Below are positions 1 to 7,958 of a DNA stretch of 34,923 nucleotides, in pieces (position 1 is the stretch's first letter; each line of letters begins with the position of its first letter). The notes under the pieces are model-generated. The model was not told where the DNA came from and ran no database searches. It saw only the letters and a list, made by a program, of their open reading frames with translations. Origin of the DNA: a virus; the IMG/VR virus record IMGVR_UViG_3300009026_000028, positions 1 to 34,923 of that record; one strand, given 5' to 3'. The translations under genes and the position numbers were made by a program.

Positions 1-43
1 CTCATCCGCCAGAGTTGAACTTCAATAAGGATAGACACATCAG

Positions 44-595
44 ATGACAAAAGACATTAAAGCATTAATGCCAAGTAAAGCTTGGAATAAATTCGAGGAA
101 GCACGACCGTACGTCACCACATCAGGTTTCGCGGTTGACGAGGATGGACGATTTCCAATTCTCTACCGTGGGCCAAACGTCCGCAGTGCACGTAATTGCT
201 GGAGTTTGCCCAGCGGGTTGCACGAGATCGGGTACACGCTCGGTCAACAATTCGAGATTGAACTCGCTGAGGAGCTCAATATTGACGGAGTTGGACAGCG
301 ATACATCCAGATGTTCAATTATGAAAACATTTCACCCGCTGACAACTGGCACTGGGTTATCAATGTCGGTGTTATTCCAGTACGCTGTAAGTTTAAGGAC
401 ATGGTCAACAAGGAACCAGAGAAGCACACACAACTTCGACTGGTTACGCTAACAGAGATGTACGCAATACCAATGACCCAGTGGGCACCGGGTTTAGGTT
501 CTGCTCTGATCACTAACAGCCGTCGTATTCACGAGACCGTTAGTGCAGTTTCACGCGATCTAAGGAGTTCAAATGCGGCACATCGTATCTCATAG
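44..595 (+). CDS. Nudix hydrolase family protein (degenerate Nudix box)
   Basis: A 183-residue protein with a Nudix-type core. Strand and loop residues GFAVDEDGRF (28-37) lead to the box at residues 58-80, which begins SGLHEIG and ends IELAEELNI. The spacing fits the consensus Gx5Ex7REUxEExGU, and the metal-binding EE pair (76-77) is kept. The first E is Y, the R is I and the final G is N, so the box is degenerate. Nudix enzymes cleave nucleoside diphosphates linked to another moiety. The substrate here cannot be told. AAGGA lies about 13 nt upstream of the ATG, a loose ribosome site. The gene overlaps the next by 23 nt, which links it to the thymidylate-synthase-fold enzyme and hints at dNTP pool cleansing (inference). 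The first 18 bases of the window could be the last codons and TGA of a preceding gene. Confidence 0.7.
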   Translation: MTKDIKALMPSKAWNKFEEARPYVTTSGFAVDEDGRFPILYRGPNVRSARNCWSLPSGLHEIGYTLGQQFEIELAEELNIDGVGQRYIQMFNYENISPADNWHWVINVGVIPVRCKFKDMVNKEPEKHTQLRLVTLTEMYAIPMTQWAPGLGSALITNSRRIHETVSAVSRDLRSSNAAHRIS

Positions 596-1337
596 CACAA
601 GTCAAGGTTGGCTAAGCGTTCTACGCGATGTACTCCTCAACCATGAGTATGAAACAAGCCCACGCGGATTTAAAATACGTGAGGTTATTGATTACTCCAT
701 CGAGATTGGCGATCCTAGCAGCAAGCCGGTTACGTGTGGACACCTCGACATCGACAGCAAGATTCAGCGGTACACTGGGGCTGAACTGGAGCTCTATGAG
801 AGCAAGACGTTATTGGCCACTGAATTTGCTAGGGCAAGTAAGTTTTGGCTGACAATCGCCAATCCGGATGGCACGGTAAATAGCAACTACGGTTACTTGG
901 CGAAGTCAGTGATGGATGGTGGACAGGCTGGTGTATCAGGTTGGCAATGGACAATTAACACGCTGCGCAAGGATATGGATAGCCGTCAGGCGATTATTCA
1001 CTACAACCGGCCAATGCACATGAATCCGGAGACGAAGGATTTCCCATGCACCATTTGCACCCAGTACTTCATCCGCGAGAATAAGTTGCACGCCATCACC
1101 TACATGCGCAGCAATGATGCTCGACGTGGATTACCATACGACCTGTCGTGGTTCTGCAAGACGATGGAAGATATGCTGGTAGAGCTCAAGGAGTACTATC
1201 CTAATCTAACCCTAGGCAAGTATCGACACCATGCCGGTAGCATGCATCTCTACGAGCGGGATTGGCCTGAGGTAGAGAAGATTTTGTCACAGGTTCAAAT
1301 CATCACCAACGAGGTGGTATTAAACAAAGGATTTTAA
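573..1337 (+). CDS. Thymidylate synthase-fold enzyme, probable dCMP (hydroxy)methylase
   Basis: A 254-residue member of the thymidylate synthase / dCMP hydroxymethylase family. Visible motifs are SRQAIIHYNRP (137-147), the catalytic Cys in FPCTICTQYF (Cys159), the phosphate-binding MRSND (178-182), GLPYD (186-190) and HLY (225-227). The spacing Cys159 to Asp190 (31 residues) equals the E. coli ThyA spacing from its catalytic Cys to Asn177. That Asn contacts the uracil ring of dUMP. In T4 dCMP hydroxymethylase it is Asp, as here, so dCMP is the likelier substrate. Whether the product is methyl- or hydroxymethyl-dCMP cannot be read from sequence. The start is well supported by AAGGAG at 562-567, five bases before the ATG. 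It sits in a + strand gene run with a Nudix hydrolase and a kinase fusion, which fits nucleotide remodelling. Confidence 0.85.
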   Translation: MRHIVSHSTSQGWLSVLRDVLLNHEYETSPRGFKIREVIDYSIEIGDPSSKPVTCGHLDIDSKIQRYTGAELELYESKTLLATEFARASKFWLTIANPDGTVNSNYGYLAKSVMDGGQAGVSGWQWTINTLRKDMDSRQAIIHYNRPMHMNPETKDFPCTICTQYFIRENKLHAITYMRSNDARRGLPYDLSWFCKTMEDMLVELKEYYPNLTLGKYRHHAGSMHLYERDWPEVEKILSQVQIITNEVVLNKGF

Positions 1338-1340
1338 TTT

Positions 1341-1775
1341 ATGGTAAACGCATACGTAACACTAAAGAAGGTGTCCAAGAAGGACAAAAACATTGTAACA
1401 GCTGAGCTCTCTGGGCCGCTATCGCAGTACGTCAATAAACGGCAGCATACTGAATTCGTCATTCGCTTTCACAAGGGATACGCTGATACGAAATATGACA
1501 TCCCTGTTGTATTTCGTGTGAACCGTGCTGGTAAAACAGCTTGCACCTCAGCTTGGCCAACGATTCTCGATGGTCTGCGTCCGGAGGTTGGTCGTACGAT
1601 GAAGGTTGAAACAACTGGAGTTGTTGCGATTCACGACCTGGTGCCAGAGACCACGAGCATCACGTTTTCATACCCGACAAAGCGGAGTGCTATGCCAAAG
1701 ACGAAGTCGTCAACGAAGGGTGGCAAATTGAAGGCCATATCAACCCGTAGCGGCGTAACGATCGTTAGATCCTAA
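1341..1775 (+). CDS. Hypothetical basic protein
   Basis: A 144-residue protein I do not recognise. The first 110 residues look like an all-beta or mixed domain (alternating hydrophobic strands such as YDIPVVFRV and SITFSY). The last 30 residues are rich in Lys, Ser and Thr and would be a flexible, positively charged tail able to contact nucleic acid. AAAGGA lies 9 nt before the ATG, and the gene begins 3 nt after the thymidylate-synthase-fold gene. It ends 3 nt before the SbcD-like gene, so the three are almost certainly co-transcribed. No catalytic motif is visible. A role in DNA metabolism is suggested only by position. Confidence 0.75.
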   Translation: MVNAYVTLKKVSKKDKNIVTAELSGPLSQYVNKRQHTEFVIRFHKGYADTKYDIPVVFRVNRAGKTACTSAWPTILDGLRPEVGRTMKVETTGVVAIHDLVPETTSITFSYPTKRSAMPKTKSSTKGGKLKAISTRSGVTIVRS

Positions 1776-1778
1776 CAG

Positions 1779-2795
1779 ATGAAAGTTGCAATATTCGGCG
1801 ATCTACAGGCTTGTGAGGGTGGTGAACGACTCCGTTCTGATGGCTCAATTCCTCTTCAAAGATGGCGAATCTCCAAGTTTTATAGGGACTTGCGACGAAT
1901 CGTTGACGACAACGGATGCGTGGTCGTTGTTGATCTTGGAGACACTACCGATGACCGGAGTAGTATCCCAATCCCAACAATAGATGTGCTCATGGAGGGC
2001 ATTCTGTCACTCCGTGAACTCCTCTGTTGGAAGCTCATTGGTAACCATGAGCAGTTCTATAGGTCGCCGGATATGCATCCTGGTAGGTTATATTCTGAGG
2101 TGTTCCAAGTAGTGGCGCGTTCTGTGTCACAGGAGATTGGCGGAGTCTCCTGCCTATTCTCATCGTATAACGACAACCACGACGAGATTATGGAGGACAT
2201 CCACAACTTCCTAGGGAAGAACAAGGGCAGGAAGAAAGTATTGTTTGGCCACTGGGGAGTGCATGGTACCGCCATTAACGGTGGTACGCTGGAGGGTGGC
2301 ATGAACAGGGAGTATCTCAATGACAATTTTGATGCCGTATTTCTTGGCCATATTCATAAGCCACAGCGGATGGATAAAATATGGATTGTTGGTAGCCCGT
2401 TTCAACAGAATTTTGGCGAGAGCGGTGAGCGAAAATGGGTGCTCATCTTTGACACGGAGACGTTGGAAGTATCACCAGTCTATCTTGACGACTACCCAAA
2501 ATACCATGCCATTCCCGTTGGCGAGTTTAACAAATTGAAGACAATCGGCGAGGATAGGTACAAGGTTATTTGCCGATCGCCAGAGGAATCGCAGTCAGTG
2601 CTTGACCACCCAGCTGGTGGTCAGGTTACAATTATCACCGACTATGAGAAGGGTAACACCGCTAATGAATCGGTTGGTTCGTCGGCATTAATATCTCACG
2701 AGGAAATGATTGAGCGATGGCTGCAAAAAACTCCCGCACCGCATGGTTGGGATGTTCTTGGTCTTAAATCGTTTGGAGCTGAATTGCAGAAATGA
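1779..2795 (+). CDS. SbcD/Mre11-like calcineurin-family phosphoesterase (T4 gp47-like)
   Basis: A 338-residue metallophosphoesterase. The metal-binding motifs appear in order: GDLQ (7-10), GDTTD (54-58), GNHE (88-91), GHWG (157-160) and GHIH (190-193). This is the five-motif pattern of the Mre11/SbcD/T4 gp47 nuclease group. After the catalytic core there is a roughly 120-residue C-terminal region, where family members cap the nuclease and bind their ATPase partner. In that family the protein works with a SbcC/Rad50/gp46 ATPase to process DNA ends. No such partner is in this window, and it could lie beyond the left edge. The start codon has no obvious Shine-Dalgarno sequence. Its stop overlaps the next gene as ATGA, so the two are translationally coupled. 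A simple DNA or nucleotide phosphoesterase is the alternative. Confidence 0.85.
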   Translation: MKVAIFGDLQACEGGERLRSDGSIPLQRWRISKFYRDLRRIVDDNGCVVVVDLGDTTDDRSSIPIPTIDVLMEGILSLRELLCWKLIGNHEQFYRSPDMHPGRLYSEVFQVVARSVSQEIGGVSCLFSSYNDNHDEIMEDIHNFLGKNKGRKKVLFGHWGVHGTAINGGTLEGGMNREYLNDNFDAVFLGHIHKPQRMDKIWIVGSPFQQNFGESGERKWVLIFDTETLEVSPVYLDDYPKYHAIPVGEFNKLKTIGEDRYKVICRSPEESQSVLDHPAGGQVTIITDYEKGNTANESVGSSALISHEEMIERWLQKTPAPHGWDVLGLKSFGAELQK

Positions 2796-3799
2796 ACACA
2801 CCACGCCACCCTATATTTGTTTTCTACGGTCATGACGGTGCCGGTAAAACCACGCTCATTGAGCGTATGCAGAGGATCTATGGCGGTAAGCGTATCCATC
2901 TCGGATACAGATGGAAGAGTGAGATGTTTCGCTATCACCTCGCCGCTATTCGTCGTGCCGTGAGATTCGCCTCCACCGAGGCACCAGTTTACCTAGACCG
3001 TGGTTGGCTCTGCGAGAACGTCTATGCTGATGAATACCGCGGTGGTAGTCAATGGCCGCACATGGGACGAATGTTAGACCGCGTCCTGTTGGCCTATGGT
3101 GCATTGAATGTTGTTTGTAGCTTAGACCCAACTACCGCCGGTAGTAATCACCTGGTCAACACCGCCGATAGACACGAGTTATTCGCGGATGGCATGGACC
3201 GTGTCGCCTCACGCTACCTCAAGTTACTCGCTGGTAGAAACGATTTACTTCCACGAACCTCATACCCAGATGACCTGGGTACGCACATCTTTGACCGCCG
3301 ACATGATTGGATACGGCACAACTGGAAAGCCGAACCGGTTGATGAATACTGCCGGTATTTGATGACAAAGTGGATTGGTAATGAGAGTCTCGCTGGAGGG
3401 TATCTACCTAGCAGGGAACACCGTAACATCGTCGGTAATACCGCAAAATACGGGAAATACATGATTTGCGGTGATAGGACCAAAACGGATGAATACCGCC
3501 GTGGTTGGCCATTTATTGAGTACCAGCATAGTAGCCTCTACCTGGCCCAAGCATTACACCGAATTAATCTGCCGGAGCATCTCACCGCATACACTAATGT
3601 AGACTGCATTGAACGGTGGTACGATCACCCTCGATTCAAGGATCGTAGATACCTGGCTCTCGGAAGAAATGCCTCAGATGTGCTAACCGAGGCCGGCATA
3701 GAGCACGGGATGGTACCACACCCAAGCTACCATAAACGGTTTTGCCATGATAACGAGGCGTACGCAAAGCTAATTGAGGAAAATCTATATGAAAAATAA
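2792..3799 (+). CDS. P-loop (thymidylate-kinase-like) kinase fused to a uracil-DNA-glycosylase-like domain
   Basis: A 335-residue two-domain protein. The N-terminal domain (about 1-190) has the Walker A motif GHDGAGKTT (13-21) and LDRGW (68-72), where thymidylate kinases carry their DR motif. This suggests a nucleotide or nucleic-acid kinase. The C-terminal domain (about 215-335) follows the order of the UDG superfamily: strand plus loop YMICGDRT (223-230), GWPF (238-241), YTNVD (267-271), LALGRNA (288-294) and HPSYHKRF (310-317). HPS is the classical motif 2 of UDGs. Motif 1 is not canonical, lacking the GQDPYH or GEAPG form, so glycosylase activity is uncertain. The gene is coupled by ATGA to the SbcD-like gene. 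The fusion could be a dNMP kinase with a base-sensing or base-modifying domain. The kinase call is firm; the UDG-like fold is inferred. Confidence 0.75.
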   Translation: MNTPRHPIFVFYGHDGAGKTTLIERMQRIYGGKRIHLGYRWKSEMFRYHLAAIRRAVRFASTEAPVYLDRGWLCENVYADEYRGGSQWPHMGRMLDRVLLAYGALNVVCSLDPTTAGSNHLVNTADRHELFADGMDRVASRYLKLLAGRNDLLPRTSYPDDLGTHIFDRRHDWIRHNWKAEPVDEYCRYLMTKWIGNESLAGGYLPSREHRNIVGNTAKYGKYMICGDRTKTDEYRRGWPFIEYQHSSLYLAQALHRINLPEHLTAYTNVDCIERWYDHPRFKDRRYLALGRNASDVLTEAGIEHGMVPHPSYHKRFCHDNEAYAKLIEENLYEK

Positions 3800-3968
3800 G
3801 AGAGGTCCAATCGTACCACCGGCGTCCAAGAAGCAAAAATCTATCGTGCGCCACGGACCACCGCGCACCAAGAAACAGCTAGAGACTGAGATACGGTTTG
3901 ACAGGCTTATCTCTGAGAAGGGCCTAAAAACGCTAACGAAATGGCTGAAGGGTCTACAAAAATCCTAG
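3789..3968 (+). CDS. Small basic hypothetical protein
   Basis: A protein of 59 residues, strongly basic (Lys and Arg throughout), with a disordered N-terminus and a short helical C-terminus ending LTKWLKGLQKS. The ATG at 3789 is chosen because GAGGA at 3776-3780 sits 8 nt upstream. An in-frame TTG at 3774 lies on top of that site and is unlikely. It overlaps the end of the kinase fusion gene by 11 nt. Charge and size suggest a nucleic-acid-binding or inhibitor-type phage protein, but no family is recognised. Confidence 0.65.
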   Translation: MKNKRGPIVPPASKKQKSIVRHGPPRTKKQLETEIRFDRLISEKGLKTLTKWLKGLQKS

Positions 3969-4303
3969 CGGCTAGGTACACATTTTCCAAACAGTAGGTC
4001 AACAACTGTCTCAGGTTTTGCAGCATTCTCTAATTCTTCAAACCGTTCGCCTTCGTCATCTCTTTTAATACATAGCACCTTAACGCCACCCTTCTGGCAC
4101 GATGTAACCATGATTGAGTAGCACTTGGTTGACACCTCAAAGGCTAAATATCCGTCATGAACCTTTGGGTAGCACTTAACGTCGCTGTCACAGCACTTAT
4201 CTACCATAAGTGCCTTTAGTTTCTCAACGAATGATAACACTGCTTGGCTGCTCTCATGGAGCAGGCACTCCGCTAACTTAACCGCTTTTTCCCTAATTGT
4301 CAT
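3965..4303 (-). CDS. Hypothetical protein
   Basis: An unrecognised protein of about 112 residues on the opposite strand to its neighbours. It has a helical N-terminal half (EKAVKLAECLLHESSQAVLSFVEKLKAL), then a Cys-containing strand-rich part (DKCCDSDVKCYPK, TKCYSIMV, VKVLCIK). Five or more Cys residues in a small protein suggest a metal site or disulphides, but no standard zinc-finger spacing is evident. The frame stays open to a TTG at 4366. The ATG at 4303 is preferred as the conventional codon, though neither has a good ribosome site. It converges on the small + strand gene, with a 4 nt overlap at 3965-3968. Confidence 0.55.
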   Translation of the reverse strand: MTIREKAVKLAECLLHESSQAVLSFVEKLKALMVDKCCDSDVKCYPKVHDGYLAFEVSTKCYSIMVTSCQKGGVKVLCIKRDDEGERFEELENAAKPETVVDLLFGKCVPSR

Positions 4304-4380
4304 AGAATAACTATCCACGATGACGTGCGGGTGTATTCTCCTAGCATGATCAACAAAATTGTTCAAGTAGGGTGGCCATC

Positions 4381-5004
4381 ATGAGAGGCCCAGACAAGGA
4401 TAACCCATTATACGCGTTAGAGATAGCAAGGAATATAGCCAAGTGGATGTGGAAGGACGGTAAAAATACCGCCCAGATTGCTGACAGACTTGAGTGCAGT
4501 CGTAGCCAGGTGATTTCCTACATGATCGCAGTGCGAAAGACGGACAAGAAGTCGTTTCCATTGCGCTGGGCACACACTAAAAACGTTCGTGGTGGCCGCA
4601 GATTCTGGGAGAATGAACGCGGTGCGATATTGAAGCACCTTAACTCCGGAGTCACAGCTAAACAATTGTCCGTGGTGTATGGTGTTACGCGAGAACGAAT
4701 TCGCCAGGTGATAGCTGGTTACGGAATTGACTACCAGCAATACATCGACAGCTACAGGCTGGTAAAAGAACGACGCTCGTGTGCAAATGAGCTGAAACGG
4801 AAGGAGGAGTTGACGAGACGATCGCTGGCAAAAAAGATGCCGAAGATCCTCGAGGTCTCCAATCTCTACGCCTCTGATTTAACCTACCACGAGATAGAGG
4901 ATAGACTAGGATTTAAACGTGGACACCTGGCCTCAAAGATCGCCAGATACCGTGCCATTTGCCCAGACCTATTCCCAATAAGAAAGCCACGGGTATTACG
5001 GTAG
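4381..5004 (+). CDS. Three-HTH DNA-binding protein with a sigma-70 region 4-like motif
   Basis: A 207-residue protein with three helix-turn-helix candidates. They are TAQIADRLECSRSQVISY (30-47), TAKQLSVVYGVTRERIRQV (92-110) and LTYHEIEDRLGFKRGHLASK (167-186). The middle one contains GVTRERIRQ, the hallmark of sigma-70 region 4.2, which reads the -35 element. Basic linkers separate the motifs and the C-terminus is basic (RKPRVLR). The ATG at 4381 is preferred over an in-frame GTG at 4372 because AGGG at 4369-4372 gives an 8 nt spacing. The likely role is transcription control, for instance a middle or late regulator or sigma-like factor. A homing-type or resolvase-like protein is less likely because no catalytic motif is present. 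Confidence 0.7.
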   Translation: MRGPDKDNPLYALEIARNIAKWMWKDGKNTAQIADRLECSRSQVISYMIAVRKTDKKSFPLRWAHTKNVRGGRRFWENERGAILKHLNSGVTAKQLSVVYGVTRERIRQVIAGYGIDYQQYIDSYRLVKERRSCANELKRKEELTRRSLAKKMPKILEVSNLYASDLTYHEIEDRLGFKRGHLASKIARYRAICPDLFPIRKPRVLR

Positions 5005-5024
5005 CTTTCCACGGTGCGCTGGAC

Positions 5025-5435
5025 ATGTATTCTCCAGCTGTGCAATGCAAGCTTAAATCCTCACAGATCAACAAACTACCAACAGCGGTAAGACATTACG
5101 TCCAGGCATGGATGAAGGATAAGAATAGCCGCCGTGTCTTCTACCGTGAGGTGGCCTTGGTCAATATTGAGGAGGATGTCCGTTACACGGCGTTCAACCT
5201 CGAATCAGGTCTAGCAGCCACAGGACGAGCTGGCGGTGAGTGGAATGGCCAAGGAGATTTTACACCAGGCAAAGAATTATCGCTGCCGCGTGGAGTTGCT
5301 ATGGTTGCCCATGGAATATATGGCGGTGCTTGGTATTTGACGGTCTATTGGAACCCAAACAGCATGAGACCTCAGTACACCACGTTCCTAGGCAATGCCC
5401 AAGGCCCGTCTAACCAAACACTGAGCCTCATCTAA
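5025..5435 (+). CDS. Hypothetical protein
   Basis: A protein of 136 residues from the ATG at 5025. The frame extends back to a TTG at 4959 inside the HTH gene, with no ribosome site there. The sequence has a basic N-terminal third (QCKLKSSQINKLPTAVRHYVQAWMKDKNSRR) and a glycine- and aromatic-rich second half (GRAGGEWNGQGDF, HGIYGGAWYLTVYWNPNSM) that looks beta-stranded. No family is recognised. It lies 21 nt after the HTH gene and its 3' end overlaps the end of the converging 847-residue repeat protein by 48 nt. Confidence 0.6.
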   Translation: MYSPAVQCKLKSSQINKLPTAVRHYVQAWMKDKNSRRVFYREVALVNIEEDVRYTAFNLESGLAATGRAGGEWNGQGDFTPGKELSLPRGVAMVAHGIYGGAWYLTVYWNPNSMRPQYTTFLGNAQGPSNQTLSLI

Positions 5436-7931
5436 CATAGCCTTTGAGGCAGTTTGGCTTGGATAGGCGCGGGAAAGAAATCGATGTATCAGGCTGTCAG
5501 CTAGTTCAGCATAATCTGGATCGTCCATGCTTAAATTGTCAGCGGCGTCATTGGCGATAGTGCTGTATCCACCACCGTCAATGAACCGCGAAAGGACAAC
5601 GGCATATAGGACAACGGCGTATACGCCACAATCACCTATCAATCTAGCGCTAACTCTGATTTCATTTAATCCGTCTAGTGGAATATTGGCGATGTTTTTA
5701 CCAGAACCGTCGGCTCTAACACGGTCCACAGGTACTCCAATGTCGGTTAAGGCATTAACCGTTCTATCCATCAAATCGATGAGGCATGGATTAGCGTTAG
5801 GAAGAGCGGCGTGAACGTCCACTGACTCGTCTAAGACGGCCTTTGAAGCGGTCTCTGATGGAAACATTTGAGCCATAATCATAGACACGAAATAGTTAAC
5901 AAGCTCATCGTCGATCTTACCACTTTCGTCTGGTGGGACGGTTATATGTCCTAATGGCACTGACGTCTTCCGCCTATTTCCCGGTTGAAGACCGACCGTT
6001 GATGAATCGATTGGCTCCTCAGCTGATATTGTTCCGCTGGAATAGGAGTTGACCATCAGTCTAATTCGACGACCACTACTAAATCCTATGGTGCGTAGTG
6101 ACGGGGAGATGCATGGCTTCGACACACCCAGCGATATGATGCTGGTGGAGAGTTCGTTCAGAATCCTTTCAACGTAGGAGTCAACGTGTTCCACCTCATC
6201 ATAGAATCCCTCGGCTAAAACCGCGTTATTTGCGGTACCTGTTGGGTCTGCGGCAGCTAGAAAATCGTCTACTCTCAATAACCGTAAGTTAAGTCCAGTC
6301 CAATAGAATTTGTTATATGGATAACCTGAGATGTCGGTATGGCCATCTCTAGCAATTTCAATTCGCACACCGCCGACAGTCTTTATGATCAAATCTTTCT
6401 CTTGACTATCCTCTGATGTGTATTCGACGTCGTGCGCGTCGAGAATATTGAGGATGATCCTGCTGTTCTCCTTAAATTTGCCATACCGTAGATCTTCACC
6501 TTCGTCGATTACGGCGGTATCTGCGGCGCCGCTAGGATCAATGATTGCTAGCAATTTAGAAGGTGGAAATTCCTCCTCAGGATTAGTGCCAAAGTATACC
6601 TGTTCTGCTCCGTGGTAAATTGCAATCAGTCCGTCGTTGTTGTACACTGAGGCTAGAGGTTGACCATTAACCACTACTCGCCATATTCCTGTGTTAATCC
6701 GTATATTGCGGTAAGTAACTCCAGCGCTATCGCAGACATCTCCAATGTAGTCTAGATTGCGTTTGGCTGAATCTGGTAGGTGGTATGCGTTGCTGCTCTC
6801 ATTAAGTACCGCGCTAGCAGCTGTCTCAGACGGGAAAATCTGAACCGTAAGCAAGGACACAAACTGATCCACTAGGTTGCTGTCAACAGAGTGCAAGACA
6901 TCGTCAGGTATGATTACTGAATCTCGAACCGCACCGTCGTATTGGAACTCACCAGGGCGTACATCAGATCTGGGTCGGTCATTGAGCAGCTCCGCGGTGA
7001 TACGACGCCCAATGTAGGTGCTTACCCAGAATCTAATTCGGCGACTGCCACAAAATTTAATGATGGCGGTGTTGCCGGTGTTTAACAGCATTTCAGCGTC
7101 TCTACCCATCGATTTCACATACAGGCTAAAACTGTTAGCCATGGCTCTCACGTAATTCTCTAGGCCAACAGTAGCCTTGTCGGCAGTATAATCATATCCT
7201 GATTCGCCTAGCACGGAATGCACCGCCACACGCTCTGGGTATAGAGTAGAAATCATGGTGTCAAAATGCCGCAAATAATCTACCTGCTCCACGAATAGAT
7301 ATTCATAGTCGGTTTGCTTAATGCCACCACCATCGATAGATAGGAATAGCTTGCGATTTCCGCAGAGAAAATGAAAAATTGTTTCGCCTATTACAACCCA
7401 CCGCGAGTTTACCGTGCGTGTCGGTTCAACACTATAGGCTATGCCGTATTTGTCGAGAACCTTCGTAAACAGACTTACATACCACTCTACTTTGCTCCCG
7501 GTCTCAGATTCACCAAGTAACGCATCCACGGCGGCGCGCTCAGGATAGAAATACGCAATCGCGGAGTCAACAAGCCCATCCACCTGCGCCATGTCAACCG
7601 GATTATCGCCAACCTCAACGGCGGCTATGCCAACCGATGGTCCGCGCTCCCCAGTGTGAAGAAGCAGGGTGCGTGATTCTGTCGGCTCAATAACCACAAT
7701 AGAACCGGTTCTAAATGATGCCACCCAAATCTCGAATAGCCGTCCATCCTCGAACGATATCAGCCTAATGGTGCGCGTTGTTCTGACGATTTTGGCCTCT
7801 ACACCGTAGGACTGCAGCCTGGATATGAAAGCAGACGCGATTGAGGTGAGCCAGTCGGCCATATTACCAGCCTCCTGGTCCGCGGTGGACTTGCTCAGCA
7901 CCACATATTTAGTATCTGTCACCTCTGGCAT
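5388..7931 (-). CDS. 847-residue protein of seven divergent tandem repeats, function unknown
   Basis: A large acidic protein made of repeats, each closing with a recognisable helix of the form YPxxTAxxAVLxES. These helices lie at about residues 129-142, 231-244, 366-379, 465-478, 562-575, 690-703 and 823-836, so units are about 98-136 residues long. Within units one sees an open strand pattern, for example SGRRIRLMVNSYSSGTISAEE (619-639) against SRRIRFWVSTYIGRRITAEL (296-315), and a preceding helix ending in a G followed by two strands. The second and fifth to sixth units are closest. No enzyme motif, signal peptide or membrane segment is visible. It is the last gene of the - strand small-gene train, 27 nt after the nuclease gene, with TATTATA just before the ATG. 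It could be a scaffold, a decoy or a structural protein. Confidence 0.85.
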   Translation of the reverse strand: MPEVTDTKYVVLSKSTADQEAGNMADWLTSIASAFISRLQSYGVEAKIVRTTRTIRLISFEDGRLFEIWVASFRTGSIVVIEPTESRTLLLHTGERGPSVGIAAVEVGDNPVDMAQVDGLVDSAIAYFYPERAAVDALLGESETGSKVEWYVSLFTKVLDKYGIAYSVEPTRTVNSRWVVIGETIFHFLCGNRKLFLSIDGGGIKQTDYEYLFVEQVDYLRHFDTMISTLYPERVAVHSVLGESGYDYTADKATVGLENYVRAMANSFSLYVKSMGRDAEMLLNTGNTAIIKFCGSRRIRFWVSTYIGRRITAELLNDRPRSDVRPGEFQYDGAVRDSVIIPDDVLHSVDSNLVDQFVSLLTVQIFPSETAASAVLNESSNAYHLPDSAKRNLDYIGDVCDSAGVTYRNIRINTGIWRVVVNGQPLASVYNNDGLIAIYHGAEQVYFGTNPEEEFPPSKLLAIIDPSGAADTAVIDEGEDLRYGKFKENSRIILNILDAHDVEYTSEDSQEKDLIIKTVGGVRIEIARDGHTDISGYPYNKFYWTGLNLRLLRVDDFLAAADPTGTANNAVLAEGFYDEVEHVDSYVERILNELSTSIISLGVSKPCISPSLRTIGFSSGRRIRLMVNSYSSGTISAEEPIDSSTVGLQPGNRRKTSVPLGHITVPPDESGKIDDELVNYFVSMIMAQMFPSETASKAVLDESVDVHAALPNANPCLIDLMDRTVNALTDIGVPVDRVRADGSGKNIANIPLDGLNEIRVSARLIGDCGVYAVVLYAVVLSRFIDGGGYSTIANDAADNLSMDDPDYAELADSLIHRFLSRAYPSQTASKAMLDEAQCLVRRALGIA

Positions 7932-7958
7932 GGTATAATAACAACCCAGCGAAGCTCT

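Noticed and set aside
4959-5024. Longer TTG start for the 136-residue protein
   Set aside because: It lies inside the HTH gene, with no ribosome site. The ATG at 5025 is more conventional, though also weakly supported.
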